From Rosistilla carotiformis (GTDB taxonomy: Bacteria > Planctomycetota > Planctomycetia > Pirellulales > Pirellulaceae): a DNA stretch of 64,000 bases. The position numbers and the translations under genes were made by a program. Within the stretch, counting starts at the first letter, position 1; every line of letters starts with the position of its first letter. The notes beneath the pieces were generated by a model. It worked only from the letters and a program-made list of their open reading frames with translations, was not told the DNA's origin and did not search any database. Below, piece after piece: positions 49,402-59,688 of the stretch. Where the stretch lies: NCBI RefSeq assembly GCF_007753095.1, contig NZ_CP036348.1, positions 4,751,411 to 4,815,410 of the forward strand, read 5' to 3'.

Positions 49402-50361
49402 ATGAAAGTCTTTATTACCCGTCAGATTCCCGCCGCGGGACTCGATCGAATTTCCAGCGTTTGCGATTGCGACGTCTGGCCCGAACGCATGCCCCCATCG
49501 CGCGATCAATTGCAACAACGCGCCGCCGGATGCGACGGAGTGCTGACGCTCTTAAGCGACCGGATCGACGCGGAATTCTTCGATGCCGTCGGGCCGCAAT
49601 TGAAAGTCGTCAGCAATTTTGCGGTCGGATACAACAACATCGATGTCGCCGAAGCGACGCGCCGCGGGATCGCCGTTGGCAACACGCCCGGCGTGCTGAC
49701 CGAAGCGACGGCAGACATCGCCGTGGGCCTGTTGTTGGCCGCGGCACGCCGGATGCGGGAAGGAATCGACAACGTCACCAACCAGGAGTGGGCCACTTGG
49801 GAACCGATGGGCTTCATCGGCCAAGACCTCGTGGGCAAAACGATTGGGATCGTCGGGATGGGGCGGATTGGGGCTGCGGTCGCGCGGCGACTGCACTTTG
49901 GGTGGGGCATGTCGGTGCTGTACACATCGCGCAGCGACAAGCCGGAAATCGACGACCAAATGAACGCACGGCGTGTTGAGCTTTCCACGCTGTTGACCGA
50001 AAGCGACTTCGTCTCCGTTCACACCGATCTGAACCCTCAAACCGAGAAGATGTTCGGCGACGCAGCGTTCGCTCAAATGAAGCCGACAAGCGTGCTGGTC
50101 AACACGGCTCGCGGAGGGATCATCGATCAGGAAGCGTTGCACCAGGCGCTGCAATCGGGAACGATCTTCGCCGCGGGGTTGGATGTAACCGAACCGGAAC
50201 CGTTGGCAGCGGACAGCCCGTTGCGCGGACTCAGCAATTGCGTGATCCTGCCGCACGTGGGCAGTGGCACCGTCGCCAGTCGCGATGCGATGGCAACGAT
50301 CGCGGCAGACAATCTACTGGCGGGTCTGCAAGGAAACCCCTTGCCGCATCAGGTGGAATGA
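49402..50361 (+). CDS. D-2-hydroxyacid dehydrogenase (glyoxylate/hydroxypyruvate reductase)
   Basis: 319 residues. The NAD(P)-binding loop is VGMGRIGAAVARRL; the catalytic triad is visible as Arg in VNTARGGIIDQEAL, Glu in DVTEPEPL and His in ILPHVGSGT. The N-terminal substrate domain has FAVGYNNIDVAEATRRGIAV, as in glyoxylate and hydroxypyruvate reductases. It likely reduces hydroxypyruvate or glyoxylate with NAD(P)H; other D-2-hydroxyacids cannot be excluded. Confidence 0.9.
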   Translation: MKVFITRQIPAAGLDRISSVCDCDVWPERMPPSRDQLQQRAAGCDGVLTLLSDRIDAEFFDAVGPQLKVVSNFAVGYNNIDVAEATRRGIAVGNTPGVLTEATADIAVGLLLAAARRMREGIDNVTNQEWATWEPMGFIGQDLVGKTIGIVGMGRIGAAVARRLHFGWGMSVLYTSRSDKPEIDDQMNARRVELSTLLTESDFVSVHTDLNPQTEKMFGDAAFAQMKPTSVLVNTARGGIIDQEALHQALQSGTIFAAGLDVTEPEPLAADSPLRGLSNCVILPHVGSGTVASRDAMATIAADNLLAGLQGNPLPHQVE

Positions 50362-50424
50362 TTCGTGCGGGCTGCGGCGGATCCCCGCCGTGATCTCGAT
50401 AACACCGACTCATGAATTCCCGCT

Positions 50425-50472
50425 GCGCGAGCGAAGCTTTTTGCAAGCGTCGCGAGACTGCTTCGCTCGCGC
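50425..50472. terminator. Long inverted repeat between convergent genes
   Basis: GCGCGAGCGAAGC (50425-50437) and GCTTCGCTCGCGC (50460-50472) form a 13-bp perfect stem with a 22-base loop between the dehydrogenase and the S41 protease, which converge. No T-run follows the stem on either strand, so it is a weak bidirectional terminator or simply an RNA hairpin. Confidence 0.4.
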
Positions 50473-50504
50473 TTCGGGTTCATGATCTCTTGCAACGGCC
50501 GGTG

Positions 50505-52175
50505 CTACGGCTGAGGTCGCAGGCTAACGCGGGCGTTGCCGCGGACGAATTCAACCGCGGTTTCCAAAACCATATCGGTCTTGGCAGGTTGCTGTGGGGC
50601 GCCGGCTTGGTTGACCACCGGACGCATTGCCACCGCTTGTTCTTCGACAGGGATGTGAGGCGTTACGCCACTTCCGCTGATCGGCCGACCGTTGGGCGAA
50701 TAGAACTTGGCGGTGGTCAGGCACAGTCCGGCGTGAGCACTCTTCATTCGGAAGATCCCCTGCACGGTTCCCTTGCCATACGTTCGCTTGCCGATGATCG
50801 TGCCACGGCCGTGATCGAAGATCGCCGCCGCAAAGATCTCGCTGGCACTCGCACTATCTTCGTCGACCAAAACCACCAACGGCACACTCCAGGTGCCCGA
50901 TCGGTGGGCGACGTAATCGAAGTTTTCGTTGCTGTTGCGGCCACGCGTTTGCACGATCCGACCATCGCTGAGGAAGCGATCGGCCAGGTCGACGCCGGCG
51001 GTCAACAGTCCGCCCGGATTGCCACGCAGATCCAAGATCAGCGTCTGCATCCCTTCACGATGCAGTTGCCACAAGGCTTGATCGATGTCGCGAAGCGTCG
51101 TCTTTTGGAAGCTTGTCAAACGCAGGTATCCGATGCCGTCCGTCCTGTCTTGGATGTGGACATTCTCCACACTGGGAACTTCCACGCGACGGCGTTGGAC
51201 TTTCATGGAGCGTTGGGGTTGGCCCAAACTTTCGACGACCACATTGACATAGCTGCCTTCGCTGCCACGCAACAAATCGGCGGCGTAATCTGGGGTGACC
51301 TTGTTGGTCCAGTTGTCTTCGACGGCCACGATCGCGTCGCCCGCTTTCAGGCCCGCTTGTTCGGCCGGACCGCCCCCGATCACGCTGACGATTCGCAAGC
51401 GATCGCTTTCAGCCTTCAACTCCACACCCAAACCGACAAAGTTGCCTTCGATGTTCGCGAAGGTTTCGTCCAGTTGGTTGCCGGTCAAGAACCGCGAGTA
51501 GGTGTCGAGCGTGGCGACGGCACCGCAAACGTATTCCCAGACGGTGGCGGTCGGCGACAGGCCTAGATGCTGCTTGGCAACGCCGGCGACAAACGAGGCG
51601 TTCGCTCGCAAATCGAATCGGGTCCCTTGAGGGCGATCTTGAACGTAAAACCGGACCGATTGGCGGAAGGCTTCGATCTTGTCGGCGGGAACATTCGCCA
51701 GATGCCGCTCAACGAACGACGGTTCGATCAAGGCGACTTCCAGTGAAGCGGTCCCGTGACGCATGACTTCGGTCCAGGCCGGAGCGTCGACATAATTACG
51801 TTCGAGATTCTTGAGGATCTCGTCGTACATGTCCAACACCTGCGGCGAGCTCATCGTGTCGACCGAACGCAAGAAGCTGGTGTCTTGGTAGCGCCGACGC
51901 ACGTCAAAGTGCATCCGGCTGATCGTCAAACGATCTTTAAATGCTTGTTGGTCGGGATACTGTCGGCATGCCGCTTCGTAGTGCCGGATCGCTTCAGGCC
52001 ATTTGCCTGCGCGTTCCAACGCGATGCCTGCTTCATATTGAGCCGAAATCGGATCGACAGCAGCCGGACTCGACGTCGGCTGCGCCAATGCAATCGATGG
52101 ACCAGCCATCAAGCAAGCCAGTAGAGCGAGGGAGGGTCGCCAGCCCGTGTGTTCTCGTAACATTAAAGAATCCAT
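50505..52175 (-). CDS. S41-family (C-terminal processing) protease
   Basis: 556 residues. A signal peptide (LALLACLMAGPSIALAQ) is followed by a TPR-like helix pair (AGIALERAGKWPEAIRHYEA), then a PDZ domain (FVGLGVELKAESDRLRIVSV, GGPAEQAGLKAGDAIVAVED). The S41 core follows, with its LILDLRGNPGGLL strand, the catalytic Ser in EDSASASEIFAAA and Lys in GKRTYGKG. It processes or degrades periplasmic proteins. ATG at 52175 is preferred; ATG at 52163 is an alternative. Confidence 0.9.
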   Translation of the reverse strand: MDSLMLREHTGWRPSLALLACLMAGPSIALAQPTSSPAAVDPISAQYEAGIALERAGKWPEAIRHYEAACRQYPDQQAFKDRLTISRMHFDVRRRYQDTSFLRSVDTMSSPQVLDMYDEILKNLERNYVDAPAWTEVMRHGTASLEVALIEPSFVERHLANVPADKIEAFRQSVRFYVQDRPQGTRFDLRANASFVAGVAKQHLGLSPTATVWEYVCGAVATLDTYSRFLTGNQLDETFANIEGNFVGLGVELKAESDRLRIVSVIGGGPAEQAGLKAGDAIVAVEDNWTNKVTPDYAADLLRGSEGSYVNVVVESLGQPQRSMKVQRRRVEVPSVENVHIQDRTDGIGYLRLTSFQKTTLRDIDQALWQLHREGMQTLILDLRGNPGGLLTAGVDLADRFLSDGRIVQTRGRNSNENFDYVAHRSGTWSVPLVVLVDEDSASASEIFAAAIFDHGRGTIIGKRTYGKGTVQGIFRMKSAHAGLCLTTAKFYSPNGRPISGSGVTPHIPVEEQAVAMRPVVNQAGAPQQPAKTDMVLETAVEFVRGNARVSLRPQP

Positions 52176-52878
52176 CGGAGCGCGGGAGGCAGCGGTGGGG
52201 AAGGGCACCACTGGTGGCCGCTGGAACTGGCATGCAGCTAGCAACCACGAGAATATAGGTCACGCTTAGTGCCCGGTCAAAAAAAGTGGATCAGTTTTTG
52301 GAAGAGTTAACCGTCGCAATCCGCACCAGCTGAATTTGGTGCTCCGTCTGCAACAGTTGCACGGCTCAGGCAATTCCCGCTCGAGGGCGTTTCGGAATCG
52401 ATCCTGGCCAAACTGATCCCCTTCTTTCACACGCATCCCGCGAGAAAGAGGGCCGCCGACTCCGTTGGAGCGAGCGACCATTGGGCGTCGATCTATTTGT
52501 AGGAATCCGCCCACAAAGGGTCAAGCAAATTGACGGTCCCCGGCGGCTATCGATGTTGAATTTCTTAAATCAAACCGGGCAGAATCGTTAAATCCGGCAA
52601 ACTTTCTTGCTTCGCCCGCGATTGAGCCCCGGATTTCCACGCCAACGCCCCGGCGGCCCGTCGCAAAGGGCCGCGCATCGCCCCCCCAACTGCAGCGAAT
52701 CTCGCCAAGAACCGAGTATTTCCATTTGATAGCGTCCGATTTTGAGGGGGATAAACGGCAACTTGAGCTTTGAATCGCTGATTGCCACGGGTCGGTAACG
52801 CCGATATCGCCTATTGGAGTTCTGCGCGTCGATCGCTGCCCGAGCTGCGTTGGCCTGTCAAATTCAAGAGGGATCCCC
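52176..52878. other. Intergenic region without a supported gene
   Basis: About 700 bp between divergent genes. A minus-strand frame of 82 codons (52266-52514) and one overlapping the WD40 gene have no recognisable content or ribosome-binding site. Promoters of both neighbours must lie here but none is obvious. Confidence 0.45.
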
Positions 52879-53931
52879 GTGTTATATCGCTTTGCTTTGG
52901 TTCTGCTGACGCTAGTAATGGCGTGCACTGAACTGTCGATCTGCCGTGCGATCGAGACCATCCCAAACAACCTATCGATCCGGCTGCAACCGGTTGCCGG
53001 CCGCGATTACCCACCGGTGATCACCGCCCTGGCGATCAGCCCCGATGGTGAATTACTGGCTGCCGCGGGAGACGACCATGCGGTCCGTCTGCTGTCGGGC
53101 AAAGACTTCTCTGAACAACGCATCATTGGCCAACACAGCGATTGGGTCCGCTCGCTCGACTTTGCCCCCGACGGCTCGATGTTGCTGTCGGCTGGCAACG
53201 ATGGCCGGATCCAAGTTTGGCAACGAAGCCGCAAATGGGAAAACCCGACCGATATCGCCGGTGGCCCGGCGCTGGCCTGCGTCCGCTTCAATGACAGCGG
53301 CAAACGAATCGCGGCGGTCGGCTTCGACTCAGAAATTTTTCTGATGCAATCCAATCCGATCCCAAAATCCAAGCTGAGCTGCGATTGCCGCGATCTACGC
53401 ACGGCGTTGTTCACCGAGGTGAACGACATCCTGGCCGTTGGCGGTCGCAGTGGTGAATTGCATTTCATCCATCCGGACACCGGAGAGAATTTGGGTGCCG
53501 TCTCGCTGCACCTGGGCCGCTTGCGTGACAGCACCTTGGTCCGTGGCGCCAACATGATCGTGTCGGTCGGCGAAGATGGCCGTTGTGCGATCGTCGACAC
53601 AGTGCAAATGAAGATGCTTCGCGAAGTCACGATCCCCGGTTGCAAGCTGTTGTCAGTCGCTGCGATCGATTCGCAGCATGTGGCTGTCGGCGGCTCGGAC
53701 AACCTGATTCGCGTTCTGAACGTCAACACGGGCGAAATCACCAAGAAGCTGACCGGTCATCAAGGCACGGTCGCCGTGCTCAAGGCAAACGTCGAGCACT
53801 TGATTTCGGGCAGCTACGACACGTCGATCCGATTCTGGCGACTGTCACAGATCCAACAACACGAAACGGTCGCTGGTATTCCGGGCGTGGAAGCGGCAGA
53901 CACAATTTCGACACAGGCAACGGAGCGATAA
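52879..53931 (+). CDS. Secreted WD40-repeat protein
   Basis: 350 residues. GTG at 52879 has AGAGG 8 bases upstream and opens with a signal peptide (FALVLLTLVMACTELSICRA). At least six WD40 blades are visible, for example ITALAISPDGELLAAAGDDH, WVRSLDFAPDGSMLLSAGND and HQGTVAVLKANVEHLISGSY. It probably acts as a protein-binding platform outside the cytoplasm. Its stop overlaps the next gene's start (TAATG), indicating coupled translation. Confidence 0.9.
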   Translation: MLYRFALVLLTLVMACTELSICRAIETIPNNLSIRLQPVAGRDYPPVITALAISPDGELLAAAGDDHAVRLLSGKDFSEQRIIGQHSDWVRSLDFAPDGSMLLSAGNDGRIQVWQRSRKWENPTDIAGGPALACVRFNDSGKRIAAVGFDSEIFLMQSNPIPKSKLSCDCRDLRTALFTEVNDILAVGGRSGELHFIHPDTGENLGAVSLHLGRLRDSTLVRGANMIVSVGEDGRCAIVDTVQMKMLREVTIPGCKLLSVAAIDSQHVAVGGSDNLIRVLNVNTGEITKKLTGHQGTVAVLKANVEHLISGSYDTSIRFWRLSQIQQHETVAGIPGVEAADTISTQATER

Positions 53932-56900
53932 TGGTGTTTCAACGAGCACTCAACAAATTCCTGCGATCCAAGACTCCCTCCGCTGCCGCGATTCGCCGAC
54001 TCCGCACGGTCGAGCGACTCGAAGCGCGTTGCGTGATGGATGCGGCGCTGCCGATCCATGTCGGGTTGGTGTACATCGAAACCGATTACCTGGAAACCAG
54101 CTTCGGCCACGATACGATCGACGAAGGGGATGACTCGCGCCCCGATCAGTTTCAATTGTCGTTTGTCGGTGGCGCCGATGGAACGTCGCTTTCGAAGTTG
54201 TCGATCAATCTCGATAAAGACAACGACGGCTTTACCGTTGGCGACGCCATCTTCGACACCAAGGCTGGGGGGCGAGGCACCGCGGGTTACCACGACTTCA
54301 AAGTGGTTAGCCTCCTTTCGTCGAATCCCGCCGCGTCGGTCACAGCGACCGTTTCCGATGGTGGCATGCTGTTGGAATTGGAGTTCAATAACTTTCAAGC
54401 CGGCGACAAACTGATCTTCAGTCTGGACGTCGATGAGATCTTGAAGGTTAGCGATGATGTCGAATTCTTCAACAGTCGTTTGGACGTGATCAAATCGGGT
54501 CAGGAATTCCACGATTCGATCCTCACGGCGACCTTTGAAGCGCCACATTACTTTGACATCACCGTTTCGAACATCTTCGAGAATAAGTACGGCGACCCCA
54601 AATCGCTGTACGGGATCGATCTTCCTCCCGACGCGGGGAACGATGTCCTCAGCCACGCCGACCGAACCGCTGCGGCACTGGTGACACTGCAACAAGCGCC
54701 CAAGCCGATCTCGATCGCCGGTACCGTCTACTTGGACAACGATCTCAATCTGGTTCAAAGCGGATCGGAAAAAGGGATCGCTGACGTCTCCTTGCACCTG
54801 TACCTGTTGAACGAAACGTCGGGACAATTTGAGTCCACCGGACATTCGACGAAAACCGACGCCAATGGTGACTACCGCTTTGGAACCGAACTGGGTTTGC
54901 TGCCCGGAACCTATCGCATCGAAGAGACGCAGCCGACCGGATTGTTCAGCGTCGGTGCGGTTCCTGGAACGATCGACGGCAGCGTGATCGGCACGGTTTT
55001 GAACGACGATGTGCTGACCGGTATCGAAATTCCGTTGGGCGATCTGCACGCGGTCGATTATGACTTTGCGGAAGCGGACCCGGCGAAAATCAGCGGCTTC
55101 GTCTACCGCGACGACGACGACGATGGCATCAAGGATGTTGGCGAAGTCGGCCTGGGGGGCGTAACGATCCGCCTGATTCCCGTCGACACGATCGCCCCCG
55201 AAGAGATCGTCGAAACCACGACGGCCGCCGACGGTTCCTACAGTTTCACCAACCTGGCCCCAGGCCGTTACCGAGTCGTCGAAACCGTGATGCCTCACGA
55301 TCTGTCGGACGGTTTGGATACCGCCGGTACCGTCGACGGGATCTTGGTTGGTGCTGCGGTCAACCCCGGCGATGAGATCAACGACATCGATTTGCAAGGC
55401 GGTTCGGTCGGTATCGATTACAACTTCGGCGAACTGCCGCTGGGCTCGTTGGCTGGAGCTGTCTATCTGGTCGCTCCCGGCGAAGATTGTTTTGGCCCAC
55501 ACGACGAGAGTAACGACATCCCGCTCGAGGATGTCCGGATCGTTTTGGAAGACTCCGCAGGCAACTTCATCGCCGAGACGCGCACCAATTCGCTCGGCGA
55601 ATATGAATTCGATCGCCTGGTCAAAGGCAACTACCGGATCATCGAATACACCCCCGTCGGACTGCTCGAAGGAGCGGCACATGTTGGCGTGATCGACGGC
55701 CAAATGGTCGGCAGTGTCGATGGTGGCAGCCGAATCACGACGATCACCTTGGCAGCCGGCGGCGTGGGAACGGAATACGATTTCTGCGAAGCCGCACCGG
55801 CGAGTATTTCGGGCTACGTTTACCACGATCAATCCAACGACGGCATCCGCGATGCCACGGAGACTCCGATTCCGGGAGCCCGTGTCGATCTGATCGATTC
55901 CACCGGAGTGGTCGTTGCATCGCGACAAACCGACGCCAACGGATTCTATAAATTCGACAATCTGTTGCCGGGCAACTACACCCTTCGTGAAACCACGCCT
56001 GCCGGATACCTCGACGGCCTCGATACCGCCGGCATCATTGCCGGCGCGACCGTGGGCCGCGCCGACAACCCGGGCGATCGGATTGTCGAGATCACGCTGA
56101 AACAAGGACTTGCCGGCGTCGAATACAACTTCGGCGAACTCAAGCCCGCGCAAATCTCCGGTCGCGTCCATGTCGACACCGACGGCGATTGCGAGATCGA
56201 TCCCGACGAATTGATGCTCAGCGGAGTTGTCGTGGAACTGTACGACGCGGCGGGCAATTTCCTGCAGCGGACGACAACCAACGACGCGGGTGTCTACCAG
56301 TTCACCAACCTGATGCCTGGGAACTATACCGTCGTCGAAATTCAACCTGTGGGTTATTACGACGGCGACCAGCACGCCGGAACCACCGGCGGCAACGATT
56401 CGGTCATCAACCGGATCTCACAGATTCCGCTCAGCTCTGGCGACAATTCCCAGTTCAACGACTTCTGCGAATTGCCTCCCGGAACGATCTCCGGATACGT
56501 TCACGTCGACACCGATGGCGATTGCGTCCGCGATCCCGACGAACTGCTTTTGGCGGGCGTCATCATCGAACTGTACGACAACACCGGGACGTTGATCGCG
56601 ACGACAACGACCAACACCTTGGGACGCTACGAATTCACCGACCTGGCTCCGGGTGAATACACCGTCGTCGAACTGCAACCGACCGGATACTACGACGGCG
56701 ACCAACACGCCGGCACGACCGGCGGCGACGATTCGGTGACCAATCGGATTTCGCAGATTCCGTTGGCCGCGGGTCAAGACAGCGAATCGAACGACTTCTG
56801 TGAACTGCCTCCTGGGTCGATCTCCGGCTACGTCCACGTCGATACCGATGGCGATTGCGTTCGCGATCCCGACGAACTGCTTTTGGCGGGCGTGACGATC

Positions 56901-59135
56901 GAACTGTACGACAGCAACGGCACGCTGATCATGACGACGACGACCGATATCAACGGTCGTTACCAGTTTACCGATTTGGCACCGGGCGACTATACCGTCG
57001 TCGAACTGCAACCGACCGGATACTACGACGGCGACCAACACGCCGGCACGACCGGCGGCGACGATTCGGTGACCAATCGGATTTCGCAGATTCCGTTGGC
57101 CGCGGGTCAAGACAGCGAATCGAACGACTTCTGTGAACTGCCCCCTGGATCGATCTCTGGCTACGTTCACGTCGATACCGATGGCGATTGCATTCGAGAC
57201 CCCGATGAAGAGTTGCTGGCCAACGTCGAAATGCAGTTGTATTCCGCCGACGGAACGCTCGTTGCAACGACGCTCACCAATACCGCGGGCTTCTACGAAT
57301 TCAAAGAGATCGCACCGGGTTCGTATTCGGTGATTCAAGTGCAACCGACCGGATACTTCGACGGCGACCAACACGCCGGAACCACCGGTGGCGACGATTC
57401 GGGCATCAACCAGATCGTGGCGATCGGCTTGCTGGCCAATCAACACTCGCTGAACAACGACTTCTGTGAGTTGCCACCGGCGATGATCAGCGGATACGTT
57501 TTCCAGGACGGCGGCGTGCGGTTGCTGTCGCAAGTTCCCGACCCGAAAGATTTGCGAGGGATCTCCGACGGTCTTCGCACGGGCGACGACACCCCCTTGG
57601 CGGGCGTCACGCTGGAACTGCGAAACGTTCTCGGACAAGCCTTCCTTGGCGAAAATGCGTTGCCTGGCGTCTATGGCGACGGACCAATTCGCGTCGTCAC
57701 CGATGCCAACGGCTACTACGAATTCACGGGTCTGCGAGCGGCGACGTATCACATCTACCAGATTCAACCCGATGGATACATCGATGGTTTGGACACCGCC
57801 GGCAGCCTGGGCGGGTTTGCGGTCAATGCAGCCGACGAGCCCGAAGATTCGACGACCACGTTCCAGCTGCAAACGCTGGCGTTGGACAGCGCCACGAATC
57901 CCAACAACGACGGCATCATCTTGATCGACCTGCCCGTGGGTGGCGCGTCGGTCGAGAACAACTTCAGCGAAGTCTTGATCGATAAAATTCCGTCGATCCC
58001 ACCTGTCGAATGGAATCCGCCACCAATCCAAGTCATCCAACCACCGATTGAACAGTTCCCCGTCGCGCCGTTGCTGATCAACTTTGCCGACGCGATCGAA
58101 ATCAACCATCCGATTTGGGCCAACGACGATCCGGGCTTCACATGGCACTTGAGTGTCATCGACGGCGGATTCCCACGTGGCGAAACGGCGTTGCAAAGTT
58201 CCGGCGGCAAGGTGATTCAAAACGCGGGCATCGTGTTAGACACCGCCGCCTGGACAAACAATCTCCGCGAGAAGGGAAACTGGATCCTGATGGATCGCGA
58301 AGGCAACGTCTTGCCCCAGTCGTCGTCGATGCTCTTGGGCGACGACGATGCGATCGCTCTGGCTGGCGACTTCAACGGTGACGGACGCGATGAATTGGCC
58401 CTCTTTATCGAAGGACATTGGTTCATCGACGTCAACGGCAATGGCAAGTGGGATGGCAACGACCTGTACATCCAACTTGGTAACGAAATGGACCGTCCCG
58501 TCGTTGGCGACTGGGATGGCGATGGGAAAGACGACATTGGCATCTTTGGCCCCGAATGGGACCGCGATCCCGAAGCGATCGTCCGCGATCCCGGTTTGCC
58601 CGATCCCGATAACATCCGCCGTTTGCGACCGAAGAACCAACCGCCGATGCATCCCGAAGCGACCGATGGGCACCGCGTGTTGCAGCTGCGTGAACACGGC
58701 CAGGTCCGCAGCGATCTGATCGATCACGTGTTCCGATATGGACACAATGCCGATACGCCATTGGCCGGCGATTGGAACGGCGACGGTATCGATACGATCG
58801 CCATCTACCGGGCTGGACGCTGGATGTTGGACAGCGATGGTGACGGACGCTGGACCTCACGAGACGAAACCGTCCAATTTGGCGAACCCGGCGACCTGCC
58901 AATCGTTGGCGATTGGAACGGCGACGGCATCGACGATCTAGGCGTCGTTCGCGGCAACACCTGGATCCTCGACAGCAATTCCGATCGTCAGATTTCTGCG
59001 GACGACACGCGTTTCGATCAGCCCCATTCGCCCAACGGTCAGCCCGTCGCGGGCGACTGGAATGGCGACGGTGCCAGCGAAGCGGGCGTCTACGAAACGC
59101 AAAGCGACCCGGTCGCCGAAGATAAAGCCGCCTAA
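53931..59135 (+). CDS. Giant surface protein with nine SdrD_B domains
   Basis: 1734 residues. The N-terminus RRLRTVERLEARCVMDA (residues ~22-38) is the planctomycete LE-x-R type sorting region. Nine SdrD_B (Cna-B-like) domains follow, each starting with an (I/L)-(S/A)-G-x-V block. Domains 5-8 (residues ~741-1184) have exactly 111 residues each and share GYYDGDQHAGTTGG-type segments. The last ~250 residues contain five FG-GAP/VCBS-like calcium motifs (GDFNGDGRDELALF, GDWDGDGKDDIGIF, GDWNGDGIDTIAIY and others). It is probably an adhesion or matrix protein. Translation overlaps the WD40 gene by one base. Confidence 0.9.
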   Translation: MVFQRALNKFLRSKTPSAAAIRRLRTVERLEARCVMDAALPIHVGLVYIETDYLETSFGHDTIDEGDDSRPDQFQLSFVGGADGTSLSKLSINLDKDNDGFTVGDAIFDTKAGGRGTAGYHDFKVVSLLSSNPAASVTATVSDGGMLLELEFNNFQAGDKLIFSLDVDEILKVSDDVEFFNSRLDVIKSGQEFHDSILTATFEAPHYFDITVSNIFENKYGDPKSLYGIDLPPDAGNDVLSHADRTAAALVTLQQAPKPISIAGTVYLDNDLNLVQSGSEKGIADVSLHLYLLNETSGQFESTGHSTKTDANGDYRFGTELGLLPGTYRIEETQPTGLFSVGAVPGTIDGSVIGTVLNDDVLTGIEIPLGDLHAVDYDFAEADPAKISGFVYRDDDDDGIKDVGEVGLGGVTIRLIPVDTIAPEEIVETTTAADGSYSFTNLAPGRYRVVETVMPHDLSDGLDTAGTVDGILVGAAVNPGDEINDIDLQGGSVGIDYNFGELPLGSLAGAVYLVAPGEDCFGPHDESNDIPLEDVRIVLEDSAGNFIAETRTNSLGEYEFDRLVKGNYRIIEYTPVGLLEGAAHVGVIDGQMVGSVDGGSRITTITLAAGGVGTEYDFCEAAPASISGYVYHDQSNDGIRDATETPIPGARVDLIDSTGVVVASRQTDANGFYKFDNLLPGNYTLRETTPAGYLDGLDTAGIIAGATVGRADNPGDRIVEITLKQGLAGVEYNFGELKPAQISGRVHVDTDGDCEIDPDELMLSGVVVELYDAAGNFLQRTTTNDAGVYQFTNLMPGNYTVVEIQPVGYYDGDQHAGTTGGNDSVINRISQIPLSSGDNSQFNDFCELPPGTISGYVHVDTDGDCVRDPDELLLAGVIIELYDNTGTLIATTTTNTLGRYEFTDLAPGEYTVVELQPTGYYDGDQHAGTTGGDDSVTNRISQIPLAAGQDSESNDFCELPPGSISGYVHVDTDGDCVRDPDELLLAGVTIELYDSNGTLIMTTTTDINGRYQFTDLAPGDYTVVELQPTGYYDGDQHAGTTGGDDSVTNRISQIPLAAGQDSESNDFCELPPGSISGYVHVDTDGDCIRDPDEELLANVEMQLYSADGTLVATTLTNTAGFYEFKEIAPGSYSVIQVQPTGYFDGDQHAGTTGGDDSGINQIVAIGLLANQHSLNNDFCELPPAMISGYVFQDGGVRLLSQVPDPKDLRGISDGLRTGDDTPLAGVTLELRNVLGQAFLGENALPGVYGDGPIRVVTDANGYYEFTGLRAATYHIYQIQPDGYIDGLDTAGSLGGFAVNAADEPEDSTTTFQLQTLALDSATNPNNDGIILIDLPVGGASVENNFSEVLIDKIPSIPPVEWNPPPIQVIQPPIEQFPVAPLLINFADAIEINHPIWANDDPGFTWHLSVIDGGFPRGETALQSSGGKVIQNAGIVLDTAAWTNNLREKGNWILMDREGNVLPQSSSMLLGDDDAIALAGDFNGDGRDELALFIEGHWFIDVNGNGKWDGNDLYIQLGNEMDRPVVGDWDGDGKDDIGIFGPEWDRDPEAIVRDPGLPDPDNIRRLRPKNQPPMHPEATDGHRVLQLREHGQVRSDLIDHVFRYGHNADTPLAGDWNGDGIDTIAIYRAGRWMLDSDGDGRWTSRDETVQFGEPGDLPIVGDWNGDGIDDLGVVRGNTWILDSNSDRQISADDTRFDQPHSPNGQPVAGDWNGDGASEAGVYETQSDPVAEDKAA
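56151..57482 (+). repeat. Four tandem 333-bp units in the surface-protein gene
   Basis: Units start at 56151, 56484, 56817 and 57150 and end where the eighth repeat begins at 57483. The second and third units share a stretch of about 147 bp (56664-56810 and 56997-57143) with no visible difference, including synonymous positions. This points to recent duplication or gene conversion. Confidence 0.9.
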
Positions 59136-59688
59136 AAAGCGTCTCAATTTGCAGTCAAACGCTGGAGTCAAGGCTTCAGCCGATGACTTTAAAATTGGTC
59201 CAAATCGGCGGAATCCTCAGCTCTAGCAAAGCGACCAGCTTCTTCACCTTTTCGTCATCGGCCGCGTTCCCGCTGCCCCCGTTCACACATCGCGACCCGA
59301 CTCGCCCCCTGACCATCGTTCCATCTTTTATGGGACTTCATCATCCGAAAACGTTGGGACGCCCAATTCGCAATCCTCCAGAGTTGAAATCGCACCAACG
59401 CAATCGTGGCTCAAACCATCGTGCCCGATGAACCGACTTCTCGACACCTCGTGCGGTTGTTCGATCCCCGACGCCACGTTCTGCGACGAATCCTCCCGCA
59501 CCGGCACCACATTCTTTTGAATGGAGCCTTGGTTGGCCAGCGATTGGGGTGCCCCACAGGATAATTGGAAACCGCTGCACCCGGTTGAAGAAGTTGGAAG
59601 CTTTTGGCGTTTCACACGATGAAACCTACCCCTCCGCCCATAGTGGCAAAGGTCCGTGGCGTCTCTCAATGACGTCGGGTGTTCAGCG
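59136..59688. other. End of the surface-protein region and start of the cassette array
   Basis: About 550 bp with no gene I can support. A 113-codon minus-strand frame (59328-59669, TTG start) begins 20 bases after the weak attC-like site; its sequence is rich in Ser, Gln and Cys with no motif, and two other frames are also open. It may be a dead cassette. Confidence 0.35.

Noticed and set aside
52266-52514. 82-codon minus-strand frame in the gap before the WD40 gene
   Set aside because: It looked slightly like an insertion-sequence remnant, but no transposase motif, inverted ends or target duplication could be found.
53814-56375. Long minus-strand frame of 853 codons opposite the surface-protein gene
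   Set aside because: The plus strand has clear domain repeats; the antisense frame is open because of the third-position bias of GAC/GGC-rich repeats.
59450-59480. TTCGATCC sequence resembling a tRNA T-arm
   Set aside because: No matching acceptor, D-arm or anticodon arm could be built around it.
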